Assembly: GCA_026120035.1 (NCBI GenBank)
Contig: JALRME010000003.1
Span: 434,001-498,000 of the forward strand
From: Coleophoma eucalyptorum
Taxonomy: Eukaryota > Ascomycota > Leotiomycetes > Helotiales > Dermateaceae
DNA length: 64,000 nt
Direction: 5' to 3'
Part shown: one piece after another, positions 22,162-32,736 of the stretch
Layout of the letters: each line of letters begins with the position of its first letter
Numbering within the stretch: the stretch's first letter is position 1
The notes under the pieces: generated by a model
What the model was told of the DNA's origin: nothing
The model's input: only the letters and a program-made list of their open reading frames with translations
Databases searched by the model: none
Made by a program: the position numbers and the translations under genes

Positions 22162-24593
22162 ATGACGCGATTCTTGACGCCAGCCAAGATTGGCCTCCTC
22201 ATTCTCATAGAGCTTTATACGGATGCCATAGTCCCCACAGCCTCGACCATCCCGATACTGTCCTTTATCATTAATCAAATTCTTCCCGCAACACACCCCA
22301 AAGCCTCGCAGAAGCTAGTTAACAAGTCGCGTCCATTACCTTTTGTCCTCGACCTAAAAGCATTTGAGACACTGCTCAAAACGGAGTACCCCTTGGCTGT
22401 AGGACTTCCTGGGCGGTCATTATGGGACCACTTCCTTAAAAAACTCTGGGGCATTGACAGTCTGGACGCGTTGCATGTCTTCTTTGCTCAAAGACAGCAC
22501 CTATTGGCGAAGAGTCGGGAGGATATTAGACAAGATGGCGAGATGGGGATATCTCCTCCCTCTGAAGACATGATCCTCCTTTCTCGAAATTCACCGTTCG
22601 GCAGTTTTGTTCGTAAGGCTAATGTCGAATTTGAGCGACTCAGATTCGGTGATACCTTGGCACTTTGGACAGGTCTTGTCCGTTGGAGACAGGAGACCAA
22701 ATCTTACTGGAGTAAACGACACGCAGGATTGAGTAGGTGGTCCGGTGACAAGGCATTGCACGAAGGCATAGAAGAATGGGGATTTGATAACGCGGATATG
22801 CTTGCCTCTATTGCATACGGAGCCGCCGAGCAAGAAGAAGGCTGTGTGAGCACCGATGACGTTGAAAAACTGCTCGAATTTCAAGTTGAGCAGATGCAAA
22901 GTAAGCTTGTGAATAATTGAAACTAGAATAAGCTAATAACGATGAATCAGAGCTCGGAAACCGCATACCGGTCGAAGTCAAGGACAAGTTCAAGAGCGTC
23001 CTTGTTGACAGTGTTGTTGTGCCAAGTTTGTCACACTATTTAAAGTATGGACTCGATACTGATGCGTTGGTTCATGTTTACTGATTTGGACGTAGCTTCT
23101 TAGATGCCTGGAAAGCTGGCGACTATCCCACGTCCTTTGACAATCTACATCGTTATTTTGATTACACTATGCAGAATAGGGACCGCCTATTTTACCAATA
23201 CGCCCTGATGAATCTTGCAGTCCTGCAGTCAGATTTTGGCTGTTATGATGAGGCTGTCGCTGCTATGCTGGAAACAGTCTCCACTGCACGCGAGAACAAA
23301 GACATGGCCTGCCTCAATTTTGCATTGAATTGGCTTTATCATTTTGGCAAAGCTCACCCAAAAAGCATCAACGAGACTGATTCAACGAACATGCTTGGTG
23401 TAGAGCGAGAGGGGCTTGCATTTCTCAGGATTAAAGCGAAAGAAACCGGAATGTGGACTTTATGGAGTTCAACTCTTCTTAGTGAGGCCAAATTGGGATT
23501 GTCGAATGGTGAAAGTGTTGCGACAGCTTTTGAGAACATCCTCAAAAGTTCTCAACTAACTCTAGAGAAGAATATGAGAGGTATGATTGGTCCTCAAATG
23601 GCAATGTACTCTTCCATATGGGGCCGCCAAGGAGTTAGTCTCCTGTCAGGCCAGTATTGCGAGTTGTTCCTTCGCTGTCATGCCGAATACTCTTCATTCG
23701 ACGATATCCTCAGGTTTAATTGTCGGATCGCACAACTTCTGACGGATAAGGGCAAATACGAAGAGGCATTCGAGCGTCTTGACAGCCTGGATAGTAACTC
23801 TCTCCGTTCGTGGAAATCCAATCAATATTGGGTGAAGTATCGCGGTCTCCTTCGCTTGAAGCGAGACCTGCACAGGAACAACCTCGATGGCGCAGATCAT
23901 TTATTATCGCAACTCCTGCAATGCAATGATTCGGAGAGTGAACCAGAACTTACCTTTGAGATTAACCTACTTCATATTGATTACCTTATTCGGCGCACCG
24001 ATTACAGCGCTGCTCTTGCTAAAGTTGAGCGGATGGTATCCCGATTAAGAGAAGAGGGTGATGATCTCAACCTCAGTGTCAAGCTTCTGACTGTAAAGGC
24101 CCTGTTGCATGACAAGAGTGGACGGACACAGAAAGGGTTTTCAGTTGCTATTCGCGCAGCAAGCATAGCTTGGCGAGCCAGGCTCATGCCTACCCTTTGG
24201 GCTGCGATGGGAGCCGTGGCAAACATCCTCACATCTCTCACAGAGTTCCAGGCTGCTTCCCAGATTCTGATAGCCATCATTCCTCGTGCATTGGAGTGTG
24301 AAAACTGTGCTATGAACGCGCGACTATATTCTTTCCTCGTTGACGCATATATGGGCATGGCTGGACAAGCATCAGCTGGCTCTTTACGAAGAACAGAGAA
24401 TCTTACGAGGTGCTTGGAGTTTCTTGACCGGGCATTTAACGAGTACTCGGCAATTGAGGATATCAAGGGACAGCAGGAAACCTTGGCTAAGAAGGCAACG
24501 ATTATGAGAATTGTTGGGGATGACGTTCTAGCCAATGACTATGCCAGTGCGTATCTAGATTTGAAGAAAGGAACAGGTTTAGCCGTAGCATAG
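22162..24593 (+). CDS. APC5: Anaphase-promoting complex subunit 5 (APC5)
   Basis: APC5 is a scaffold subunit of the APC/C ubiquitin ligase that drives mitotic and meiotic exit. Exons 22162-22900, 22951-23044 and 23096-24593 give 776 residues, the usual size for filamentous fungi. Recognisable features: the N-terminal helical part beginning MTRFLTPAKIGLLILIELY, and the APC5/TPR block YALMNLAVLQSDFGCYDEAV plus CLNFALNWLYHF, followed by helical repeats to the C-terminus. APC5 beside COX13 and APN2 is a known flank of the MAT locus in several Pezizomycotina. The start is the first ATG that keeps the conserved N-terminus; an in-frame non-ATG extension reaches 22114. Confidence 0.9.
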
Positions 24594-25117
24594 GAGAGTG
24601 TTTTAGGACTTTGCAGACAAATTTTCATGGATGCTGTTCTTCACCGTTGTTTCTTGTCACAACTACTGGTTCAATGGGCTTCGTTCTCCCCTACTCCTGG
24701 CAATAACGCAATGCCATTATCAATAGGCGTGAATTGAAATGTTTGGCAATAAGAACACCATCCATCTGGCTTGGCTTCTGGTGTGTCAATCTGCCGCTCT
24801 CTTATGACAGAATGTCATGGTAAATACCAAGGAATAGTATTGTCAGAAGTTCTATGGTCATCTAAGACATGACCCGATCACTAATTCTCCAGGTTTTGAT
24901 CTCACATAGAGCCAATTACTTGGGCGCTGAACAAATGAACTTAATTGAGGCAGTCGGAGACACAACCATTTTCGGACTTTGAATCTTGGTTATGCTGGGA
25001 CTTTGCATGAATGTACACTTGACCACCACTGGCCATCTGGAATTTCTTCTGGCCTCCTTCGCCCATAGACAACTCACCCTCTATCTTTCTCCCACACTAT
25101 ATACTCACTCTCACAAT
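24594..25117. other. Convergent intergenic region between APC5 and COX13
   Basis: About 520 bases of 3' sequence for both genes. No gene or structure recognised. Confidence 0.6.
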
Positions 25118-25771
25118 CTAATCCTTCTTGTGGTAGTTGACCTTATCGTTCCAGCTACATCCCAGTCAGTTCATGTCACCGGTATCATCTTTGCGCGCAA
25201 TTTCACGATTGCAGGCTTGTACTTACAAGAGTGTCTGTAGTCATATTAGTGAAAAGTTACATAATATTAACAAGAGTCACATACCTTGTCTCCGTCGCCC
25301 CAGAAGAAGTTCCTGAGTCGGATGTTTTGGTACTCGTACTCAGTTCTCTCCTCCAAGGGTGGCATGTGGTCCCAATGAGCCCAATGCTCATTCCACAGGT
25401 TGTATGCGTTGACTCCTGTAATAAGGAGTGCTGGAATGACCGCACTGTGCCTGTGTCAGTCCAATCCCCGCAACTTCCGATTGCATCGTTCGATTTTGGA
25501 TGGATGGAGCTTACTAGATAGAGAGCTTGCGCCAGAGGTCTGTAGTCACGTCAGCAGATGCGAGAGCAAACGCAAGCCTCTACCTACCACTGGTAGCTGC
25601 GGCATGGTCCTTGACAGCCTGTCTCTCGCGGTTGAAAGCATTGTCCTCGGCGCCGGTGAAGGTAGTCTCGGAGCTTGCGAATCGACGTTGGAATCTGGAG
25701 CGGACCGCTGGGGAGCGGACCTGAGCAGCGAAACGCTGCGAGTTGCGTAGCATGGATCGCTGGGGGAACAT
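25118..25771 (-). CDS. COX13: Cytochrome c oxidase subunit VIa (COX13), with an 8-nt microexon
   Basis: Small inner-membrane subunit of respiratory complex IV. Five exons: 25771-25588, 25539-25515, 25444-25285, 25233-25226 and 25154-25118, giving 137 residues. The N-terminus is an Arg/Ser-rich presequence (MFPQRSMLRNSQRF). The conserved part includes DLWRKLSIYAVIPALL, NAYNLWNEHWAHWDHMPP and EYEYQNIRLRNFFWGDGDK. Exon 4 is just 8 nt (acactctt) between canonical introns of 51 and 71 bp. With it the C-terminus reads TLFWNDKVNYHKKD, as in other fungi; without it the frame breaks. The gene diverges from APN2 across 454 bases and is part of the conserved MAT flank. Confidence 0.93.
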
Positions 25772-26225
25772 ATTGACGTCGATGAGTTGTGTTACTTCAA
25801 TTGGAGTCTGGTTGATTTTACCGTGAATTGGAGGGCATTTGATCGTACGTTCCGTCTCAGCGAATCACGTGTGGTCGAAAGTAACACCTTTCTAAATTAG
25901 GAAAAGCGCAATTCGTGATTCCGAGCTTCGAGCTTCAGCTTTATGATCCCCATCATCACGTGAGTGATGACGAAAAGGCGCCTTCTTCGTGTCCAGGACG
26001 CGTCCACCATCCATGAAATCTGTTGCTAGTTGCGATTCAGTCGTTTCCTAAGTCTAGCCTGTTAAAGGATCAGTGTGAATGCTCAGAAATTCCTCAGCTT
26101 CATCTGTAATCACTCGTAACAGAACTTGGTTGTAACGGTATATCTCGTCTGGCACTACATTGAATGGTTTGAATACTCATGGGCCGCTGCAATCGTCTGG
26201 GAGCTTGAGATGATCTTTAAGGAAG
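25772..26225. promoter_or_regulatory. Shared promoter region of COX13 and APN2 with two CACGTG motifs
   Basis: 454 bases between two divergent starts. CACGTG occurs at 25866-25871 and 25957-25962, the second inside a longer inverted-repeat word (atcacgtgagtgat). Such E-boxes are bound by Cbf1/USF-type bHLH factors in fungi; binding here is inference. Confidence 0.5.
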
Positions 26226-28382
26226 ATGGCTGGCTTGAGGATTACGACATGGAACGGCGAGTTATGCTCCCTTTTAACTAGTGTGCATCTGCTAACCCGC
26301 TGTGACAGTCAATGGAATAAGGTGTGTACTTTGCTATAATTCCAACTTCTAAACTTGCTTCCCTGCAAAATGTTCTATATTCTGATTTTATAACAGAAAC
26401 CCGTTCGGATATCAGCCATGGCGTGACAAACGAACTTTCGAGGTAAGCAGAGGTACCCTTGGTCCCCACAACTTATTGCTAAGTGTGATTAAGGCCATGT
26501 TTGATATTCTTGAAGCCGACATCGTGGTCATGCAGGAAACGAAGATTCAGAGGAAGGATCTCCGAGATGACATGGTCCTTGTACCAGGCTGGGATGTGCA
26601 CTTCAGTCTTCCAAAGCACAAGAAAGGTAAAATTCTAAACTGGAAACTAGCAGAACAGAACAAGACCTGATTCGTGCATACACAGGGTACTCTGGTGTTG
26701 CCATCTACACTCGGAATTCTGTCTGCGCACCAATTCGAGCTGAAGAAGGTATCACTGGAATCCTCACTCCTCCAAACTCCACTGTGAGCTTCTATGATAT
26801 GCCCGAAGATAAACAGATTGGTGGCTACCCAAGTATTAGTCAATTATCGGAATGTTCTCTTGATGCTGCGACCTTAGATTCTGAAGGCCGCTGTGTGATA
26901 CTTGAGTTTCCAGCTTTTGTGTTGATTGGAGTTTACAGTCCTGCAAATCGAGATGAAACAAGAGACGAGTTTCGGCTCGGCTTCTTGAATGCTTTGGATG
27001 CGCGAGTACGAAATTTAGTAGCAGCAGGGAAACGAGTCTTTCTCACAGGCGACTTGAATATCATCAGGGAAGAAATCGATACTGCCAATGCTGAAGAGCA
27101 GTTAAGAAAGCATGGAATGACTGGCGAAGAATACGTCTCAACGCCTGCAAGACGTCTGCTTAACCAGCTCTTGGTGGACGGAAAGGTCATCGGAGACCGC
27201 GATGAAGGGCGTGAAAATCCAGTTTTAGTAGATATCTGTCGAAGCTTCCATGCAACAAGGAAAGGCATGTTTACCTGCTGGGAAACAAAAATCAACGCAA
27301 GACCAGGAAACTTTGGATCTCGCATTGATTATGTGCTTTGCAGTAAGGATTGGGAGAATTGGTTTTATGAATCCAATATTCAGGAAGGACTCATTGGCTC
27401 AGACCATTGTCCTGTCTATGCAGTTGTAAAAGAGGAGGTCATGGTGGATGGCAAAGAGGTATCTATCAAAGACGTTATGAATCCGCCAGGTATGTTCAAG
27501 GACGGTGTGCGTCTACGTGAGTGGTCTACAAAAGATCTGCTGCCAATGTCAGCAAGACTAATCCCCGAATTTGATCGTCGCCGCAACATACGAGATATGT
27601 TTGCTAGGAAACCGTCCTTCAAGGTATCTGAAAGTTCAGCCAGTCCTATCCTCGATGAATCACAACAATCAGATGCCGAGAATACTGTGAATAGATCTGG
27701 CGAGATTAGCAAAAGGCCCTCTATCATAAAGGAACATACAACACCAATATCTTCAGCACTGCCTGCTTCGCAAACCATCCCTCCTCCTAGCTATTCGAAG
27801 CATAGTGCCAAAAGGGGTGGAGATTCACCAGAAATCAGCCGTTCTGTTAAGCGAACGAAACCTAGTCCAGCTTCTTCAAAAGCCAGCACGGCAACAACGG
27901 GGAAAGGTGCTGCTGGTAAAGGACAGAGTAGTCTCATGGGATTCTTCAAGCCGAAGGCAACAATCACATCTCCAAGCAGTGGTACTAATTCGGCGGAAAC
28001 TTTTCATGGCGCTATCTCTCAAGACGCTCCTGAGGTTCAACGGCTAGAAGCTATTGTACCAGTAGAGAATCCCAACTCCACAATATCTCCAACTACAACC
28101 CCTAGTCTACCATTTGCTTTTGAGGAGTCAAAAAGTGTCATCGACCCCATCGTATCTAAAGAGTCTTGGTCAAAGCTTCTGGGCAAGCGTGTTGTGCCAC
28201 GTTGCGAACATAATGAGCCTTGCATCAGTTTCAAGACAAAGAAGCCTGGGGAGAATTGTGGGAGATACTTTTACATGTGTCCTCGGCCTCTTGGCCCTTC
28301 CGGCCAGAAAGAGAAGAACTCGCAGTGGCGGTGCTGCACATTCATCTGGAGTAGTGATTGGACCAACGGGGATGAGATGTGA
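26226..28382 (+). CDS. APN2: DNA-(apurinic/apyrimidinic) endonuclease 2 (APN2)
   Basis: Nuclear class II AP endonuclease (ExoIII family) of base-excision repair. Exons 26226-26256, 26309-26321, 26397-26442, 26494-26626 and 26686-28382 give 639 residues. Catalytic-domain motifs: ITTWNVNGIRN (metal-binding N), VVMQETKI (E), YSGVAIYTR, VFLTGDLNI (GDxN), GNFGSRIDYVLCS (RIDY) and LIGSDHCPVYA (SDHCP). A PCNA-box-like QSSLMGFFK is near residue 445. The C-terminus carries a GRF zinc finger (CEHNEPC, then GRYFYMCPRP). The first intron must start at 26257 with GC to give WN|VNGIR, so it is probably a GC-AG intron; exon 2 is 13 nt. Marks the left border of the MAT idiomorph. Confidence 0.94.
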
Positions 28383-30139
28383 AGGTTACTCACGAACTTG
28401 GATACTATCCTAAGAACACGAGAGACCTTGTCATATCTGGCAATCAGGATTATTATAGCTTCAAGTCTGTACACGCTCGCCAAGTTATCTAACAAAACAA
28501 CCTGTACATCACGCATCTGAGCAAGAATGAACAAGGCCCGGTTCAACCCTTTACTCCGAGGTTTTACCACAGCCTTTTCCACAGCCTTTTCCACAGCTTT
28601 TTTGTTTTTCGATGGCCTCGTTATTGTGGCCTGCATGGCAAGACCTAATGCTTGGCATCATTTCTCGTGCATATTCAGATGATGGTCGAATAAAAGGGGT
28701 TACCTATAAACTAAATATAGAGATTATTCGGTTGCGAATGCTCATAAACATCTCGCACCAACAGATTTCGGAAGTACAGAGAGTTTTAATGGCTTCGGAT
28801 TATATATATATTTTATGTAGTTAGCTTGAATCAAGCTCTCTTCGCCATGGTTTCGTTCTCACATACCTCCCACTCATAAGAGTTTTATACTTAACTTGAG
28901 CTTACCCGAACGAACAACGTCTGAGTTGGCTTATTTTTTTATCCTCTTAGAAAGCCACAGAGATATTAGTTCCACGCCAAGATGACATACGGTTTTGACG
29001 AAGAAAATCGACTGTGAGCAGTCCCTTGGCTTTTGGGCAAGTCTTTAAATCAATTATAATTTCATCTAATGGCAAGGAAGAAGGTTTGTGCATACTACTT
29101 TTCATTATCTCTTCTAGCATGCTATGCCTTTTATCTATCTATGGAGAAGAAACAACAGAGAGACCTTTAGTGCAGCAGAAGAAGAAGTTAAGATCCTCGT
29201 CTGGGTTAAGCTGTGGTCTACCAGTCTTTCAGGAGAAGGAAAGCCATCAAAAATCTCCTAGCAGAGTGCAGCTGTAGAAGATGTGAAGTACTTCCATTGC
29301 AAGAGACCAGCGCGACAGCGTATTCGATTCTAACTCGATGGTAGAATGAAGACTTGTGCTGACGACACGATGTGTCGATAACAACGCCGTTAAGAAGCAA
29401 ATCGCGAGAAGGATCATAACTGTACATGAATAGAGAAGTATCCCAGATCTTCCTTCTCACTAGGTACACATCTTTCGAGAAGGGGATGCGCTGCCCATTG
29501 ACGAGACTATGAGAAAGAAGTTCTAACTTTGAATATCTTTCTGCAGAGAGTAAGATCAAAGAGGATTGTTGTGAAGGACAACAAGGATACCAGACCACTG
29601 AACTTTCGCAACCGCCGAGAAGTTATGTAAGATGGTCCGTGGAGAGAAAGTCGAATGGTTTTGAAATTGTAGTATGTGGTGAAAACATTTCTAATTGTTA
29701 CTTGCTTTTTGTTGTTGAGGTTTTTTGTGTGTATGTTTTGCTTTTGGTTTTGCGCGAGGAGAAAAAGAAAAGACAAGCGTAGAGTCCTTGACGTTCGTGA
29801 TGACATGGAGATGGTACGCAGAAGACGCTATGCCGAAGACGCTATTCAGAAGACTTTAGGAAATATGCGCGCTTGAAAACAGATATTATCGAAAGATAAT
29901 TAGAGTTTTGGTCCCACTTGCGTACTGGAACTTAGCCATATTGACCTTTTCCTTGAGGTGTTGGTAGGTGTACTGACGAGTAATTTGTGCCAATCATGTT
30001 GCACCTACGCAACGATACACGCCACTATGGACGTATATGTTTCAAGACGAAAGCGAACATCAGAGCAGTGAGATAACTAGGATGAATGGTTCAGCTGCTG
30101 CGCTTATCCTGCAACCACCCGGCTTTGAGCTTGCATTGA
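28383..30139. other. Region between APN2 and MAT1-2-1
   Basis: About 1.75 kb 3' of both genes. A 12-bp unit (ccttttccacag) is repeated at about 28570-28594. An open frame of up to 126 codons lies on the minus strand at 29218-29598 (see findings). Otherwise no gene is recognised. A/T content rises in 28700-29900. Confidence 0.5.
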
Positions 30140-31385
30140 TCAGCGTCCAGCAGAAACCAGGTAGACGCCAGGAGTAACTGTATAGCCATCCTGAAGAGTG
30201 TGTTGATTATTCTCAGGGTCACTAATTGCCTCAACATATGCCCGAAGATGGACATCGCGATGATCAAAAACACCAGTTGCAAGGAACTTGTGGTAGGCTC
30301 GGCGTGCAAGAACTGCATCACTAACTTGGGCGTTTTCGGTTTGTGCTGAAGGAGTTATTATAGTACCACCCCGTGGAACAGCTCCACGGCGACGAAGGAT
30401 ACCATAGTGCTCAGTGACTTGTCGTAGTAAATCATCTGACAGAGGCAGCTGAACATTGACATCGGTGGAGTCTGTCTGAAGTCTAAGACCTTGAAGAGGG
30501 GTTGGAGGATATTGACTTGCAAGCTGAAAGCTTGGGGTTGAAGTCGAGGCCTGAAGAGCAGCGAGCGCAGCAGCTTTCTTCTTTGTCATGCGACGCTTCT
30601 TCTCGGAAGGTTTACGAGGAGTGTATTGATAACCAGGGTACATGGCCAAATGCTCTCGCTTCTTCTCATCAGCAAGTCGCTGGTAGTGATCTCGAACATC
30701 AGCAGTCTCCGTGTTCCATTGAGCTCCAATAATGGTGGCTGTTTATTTTCAGTTGATAGATGTTTTCAGAGTAAAGCGGTACTTACAGATCTCATTGTTA
30801 TGGATTCCCGGGTTGGCGGCCTTGACAACATCATGATGATCTATAACAAATTAGCAAAGTCTTCATGTAGGATCAGTGAAGTACATACCCATACGATAAA
30901 GAATGAAAGCATTTGGTGGACGCTTGATCTTCTCTCCCTTGACAATTGGAATAAGGACAGGATCGAAGACTTTACCCGTATCATCGAGAGTTGGTAGATG
31001 GACAACAGGAGTGGCATCTTTGAGGTCAAGGGCTGGGTCAATGGAATTCTCGTCAGTGATGAAGATGACCTCGCCTTTGGTTGACTTGAAGATGCGGCCA
31101 TTGACAACTTCTGATGGTGCAATAATAAATCGATGGCAGCCAGAGTCTCTGGCAATAACTGGCGCCTTCTTGGTATAGTCGCTGCATATATTAGCGGATG
31201 TTATTTGAATACAGCGACGGAACCTACGCATAGAGCTGGCGAACTTCATTCAGAACCAACTGAGAAAGAACAATGTAGTCGCCAGCGCTAATGAAGGCAA
31301 TGCATTGTTGATTTTCTTCCGTAAACTGCCGGTGCAAGTTGTTCCAAGTCTCTACAATCAGCCGCTTCGTAGCCTCTGTGAGCAT
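30140..31385 (-). CDS. MAT1-2-1: Mating-type HMG-box protein MAT1-2-1
   Basis: HMG-box transcription factor that sets MAT1-2 mating identity and sexual development. Exons 31385-31228, 31181-30889, 30840-30787 and 30738-30140 give 367 residues. The HMG box lies at about residues 138-215: KRPPNAFILYRM|DHHDVVKAANPG, HNNEIS|TIIGAQW, VRDHYQRLADEKKREHL, then YQYTPRKPSEKKRR with a basic nuclear-signal-like run. One intron splits the conserved NNEIS position, a hallmark of MAT1-2-1 genes. The N-terminal 130 residues contain the block found before the box in this family (CHRFIIAPSEVVNGRIF). The C-terminus is Gln/Pro/Thr-rich. The gene is flanked by APN2 and a divergent partner gene, with SLA2 beyond. 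Confidence 0.95.
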
Positions 31386-31818
31386 TGTGCAATTGGGGCT
31401 GAAGTATCCTAAAGAAGACTGCAGTATGGTAAAGGCTGCGAAGCCTGAGAAAGGAGTTTGACTCTGTACGGATGTGAGATGAAGGAGGTTGAACTCTTTT
31501 GAAGTGAAAGGGAAAGGGAAAGGGAGGTTGTGGTGAGTTGGTTGGAGGAAGTAGAATGGCGTTTGAGGTTGATAATTTTGGAGGGTGGTGGTGATTTGTG
31601 GATTTGTGGGTTGAAGATTATGTATTGTAAGTAGAGGTTGTGGGTTGTGAAGTGCGGCTTGAAGGTGAAAGTGAATTAGAGGACTTGAAAGATCGAGGTG
31701 CGCGTTTCCTTTGTTGTATGGCCAAAACTAACAAAGAAGGGCAAAGACCATTCCTGCGCGGAGCCAGCACTAAAAGTCTTCCCGTCAATGAATAACAATC
31801 TTTACAGCTTTATAATTT
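31386..31818. promoter_or_regulatory. Shared 433-bp promoter region of MAT1-2-1 and its divergent partner
   Basis: Head-to-head starts at 31385 (-) and 31819 (+). The middle is purine-rich on the + strand, including gaaaggg words at 31506-31524 and T/G-rich runs to 31680. Long pyrimidine tracts on the MAT1-2-1 sense strand are typical of fungal core promoters. No specific factor site is claimed. Confidence 0.5.
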
Positions 31819-32736
31819 ATGGGCAACCTCACATCAAAGAATTTGTCTCCTTCAAATCTCTCGGCAATCAAGCGCAAGGAATTAATCAAGATGTCGCAAA
31901 ACCTTGAAGACCACACTATGCAGCACTGCGAATTACAAGTTGAGGAAGCTGGACCCATAGATCCAAAGACAACAATCCAAGAAGCCCTGAGCGAGTTTAA
32001 TGGTTTTGCAGAAGAATTCAGCAGTTTTGCACTCAAGGAAGAGTTGTCAACCCCGCAAGCAGATTTAGGGATAGGTCCTGTGAAGTATGATCTACACTTC
32101 CCAAAAGACATGGAACTATCTGTGGATATTCTTAAAATTCTCAGCGAAGTAGTTGATTTGGAAAGAGAAACTGGAAACCGACTGGTCAAGATTCTAGCGA
32201 CTCTAGACTGCCTCTGTTATGGGAAGGAAGACGCATTCGTTTGGCTTCCTGCGCTGGAAAGATCAGTTGTACGTCCAGAACTTCAAGAGTAAGCCAATGA
32301 GTAGTATTGACAAAGCTTTTTATGTTGCTGACAGTATCTAGAACTACAATGGAGCTAGCTGAACTCCTTCTTGGCCAACAGAATGATGACATACCTGATG
32401 AAGACTTTGAGGAGATTCTTCTTGAATGCGAAAAGAGGCACAAGGTGAACGGAGCTGAAGTTGCTCTTGTCACAGAATTGAAATTTTTGTTTTCAAAAGA
32501 GCTGCCCACAAACGCCACTTTTTTTCAGACCTTCGAAGATCTGCGAGATGCACGTAGGTTGAAACCTCAGAAACTTCTCTAGAACTTTACTGATAGCAGA
32601 GTATACAGTTGAAGACCGTGCTGATCAGCGGGCTTTCACCATGCGTATCTTTGAAATCTTGAGCGAGCTTCACACGTCTGTAGTTCTCCCAGAGGACATA
32701 AAATGTTCTTTTTGCGGGAAAGTCAGCAAATGCTGA
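31819..32736 (+). CDS. Uncharacterised protein encoded in the MAT1-2 idiomorph (candidate accessory mating-type gene)
   Basis: I do not recognise this protein. Exons 31819-32288, 32342-32553 and 32600-32736 (introns of 53 and 46 bp, GTAAGC and GTAGGT donors, AG acceptors) give 272 residues with a clean frame. It is acidic and mainly helical-looking: DPKTTIQEALSEFNGFAEEF, then a DMELSVDILKILSEVVDLE stretch, TTMELAELLLGQQNDDIPDED, and a C-terminus with three cysteines (KCSFCGKVSKC). No signal peptide, membrane segment or DNA-binding domain is seen. An alternative start at 31891 (MSQNLEDH) would remove 24 residues. By position, a gene divergent from MAT1-2-1, it resembles accessory idiomorph genes reported in other Leotiomycetes such as MAT1-2-10 of Botrytis/Sclerotinia or MAT1-2-5 of Pseudogymnoascus; identity with either is not established. 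Confidence 0.75.
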
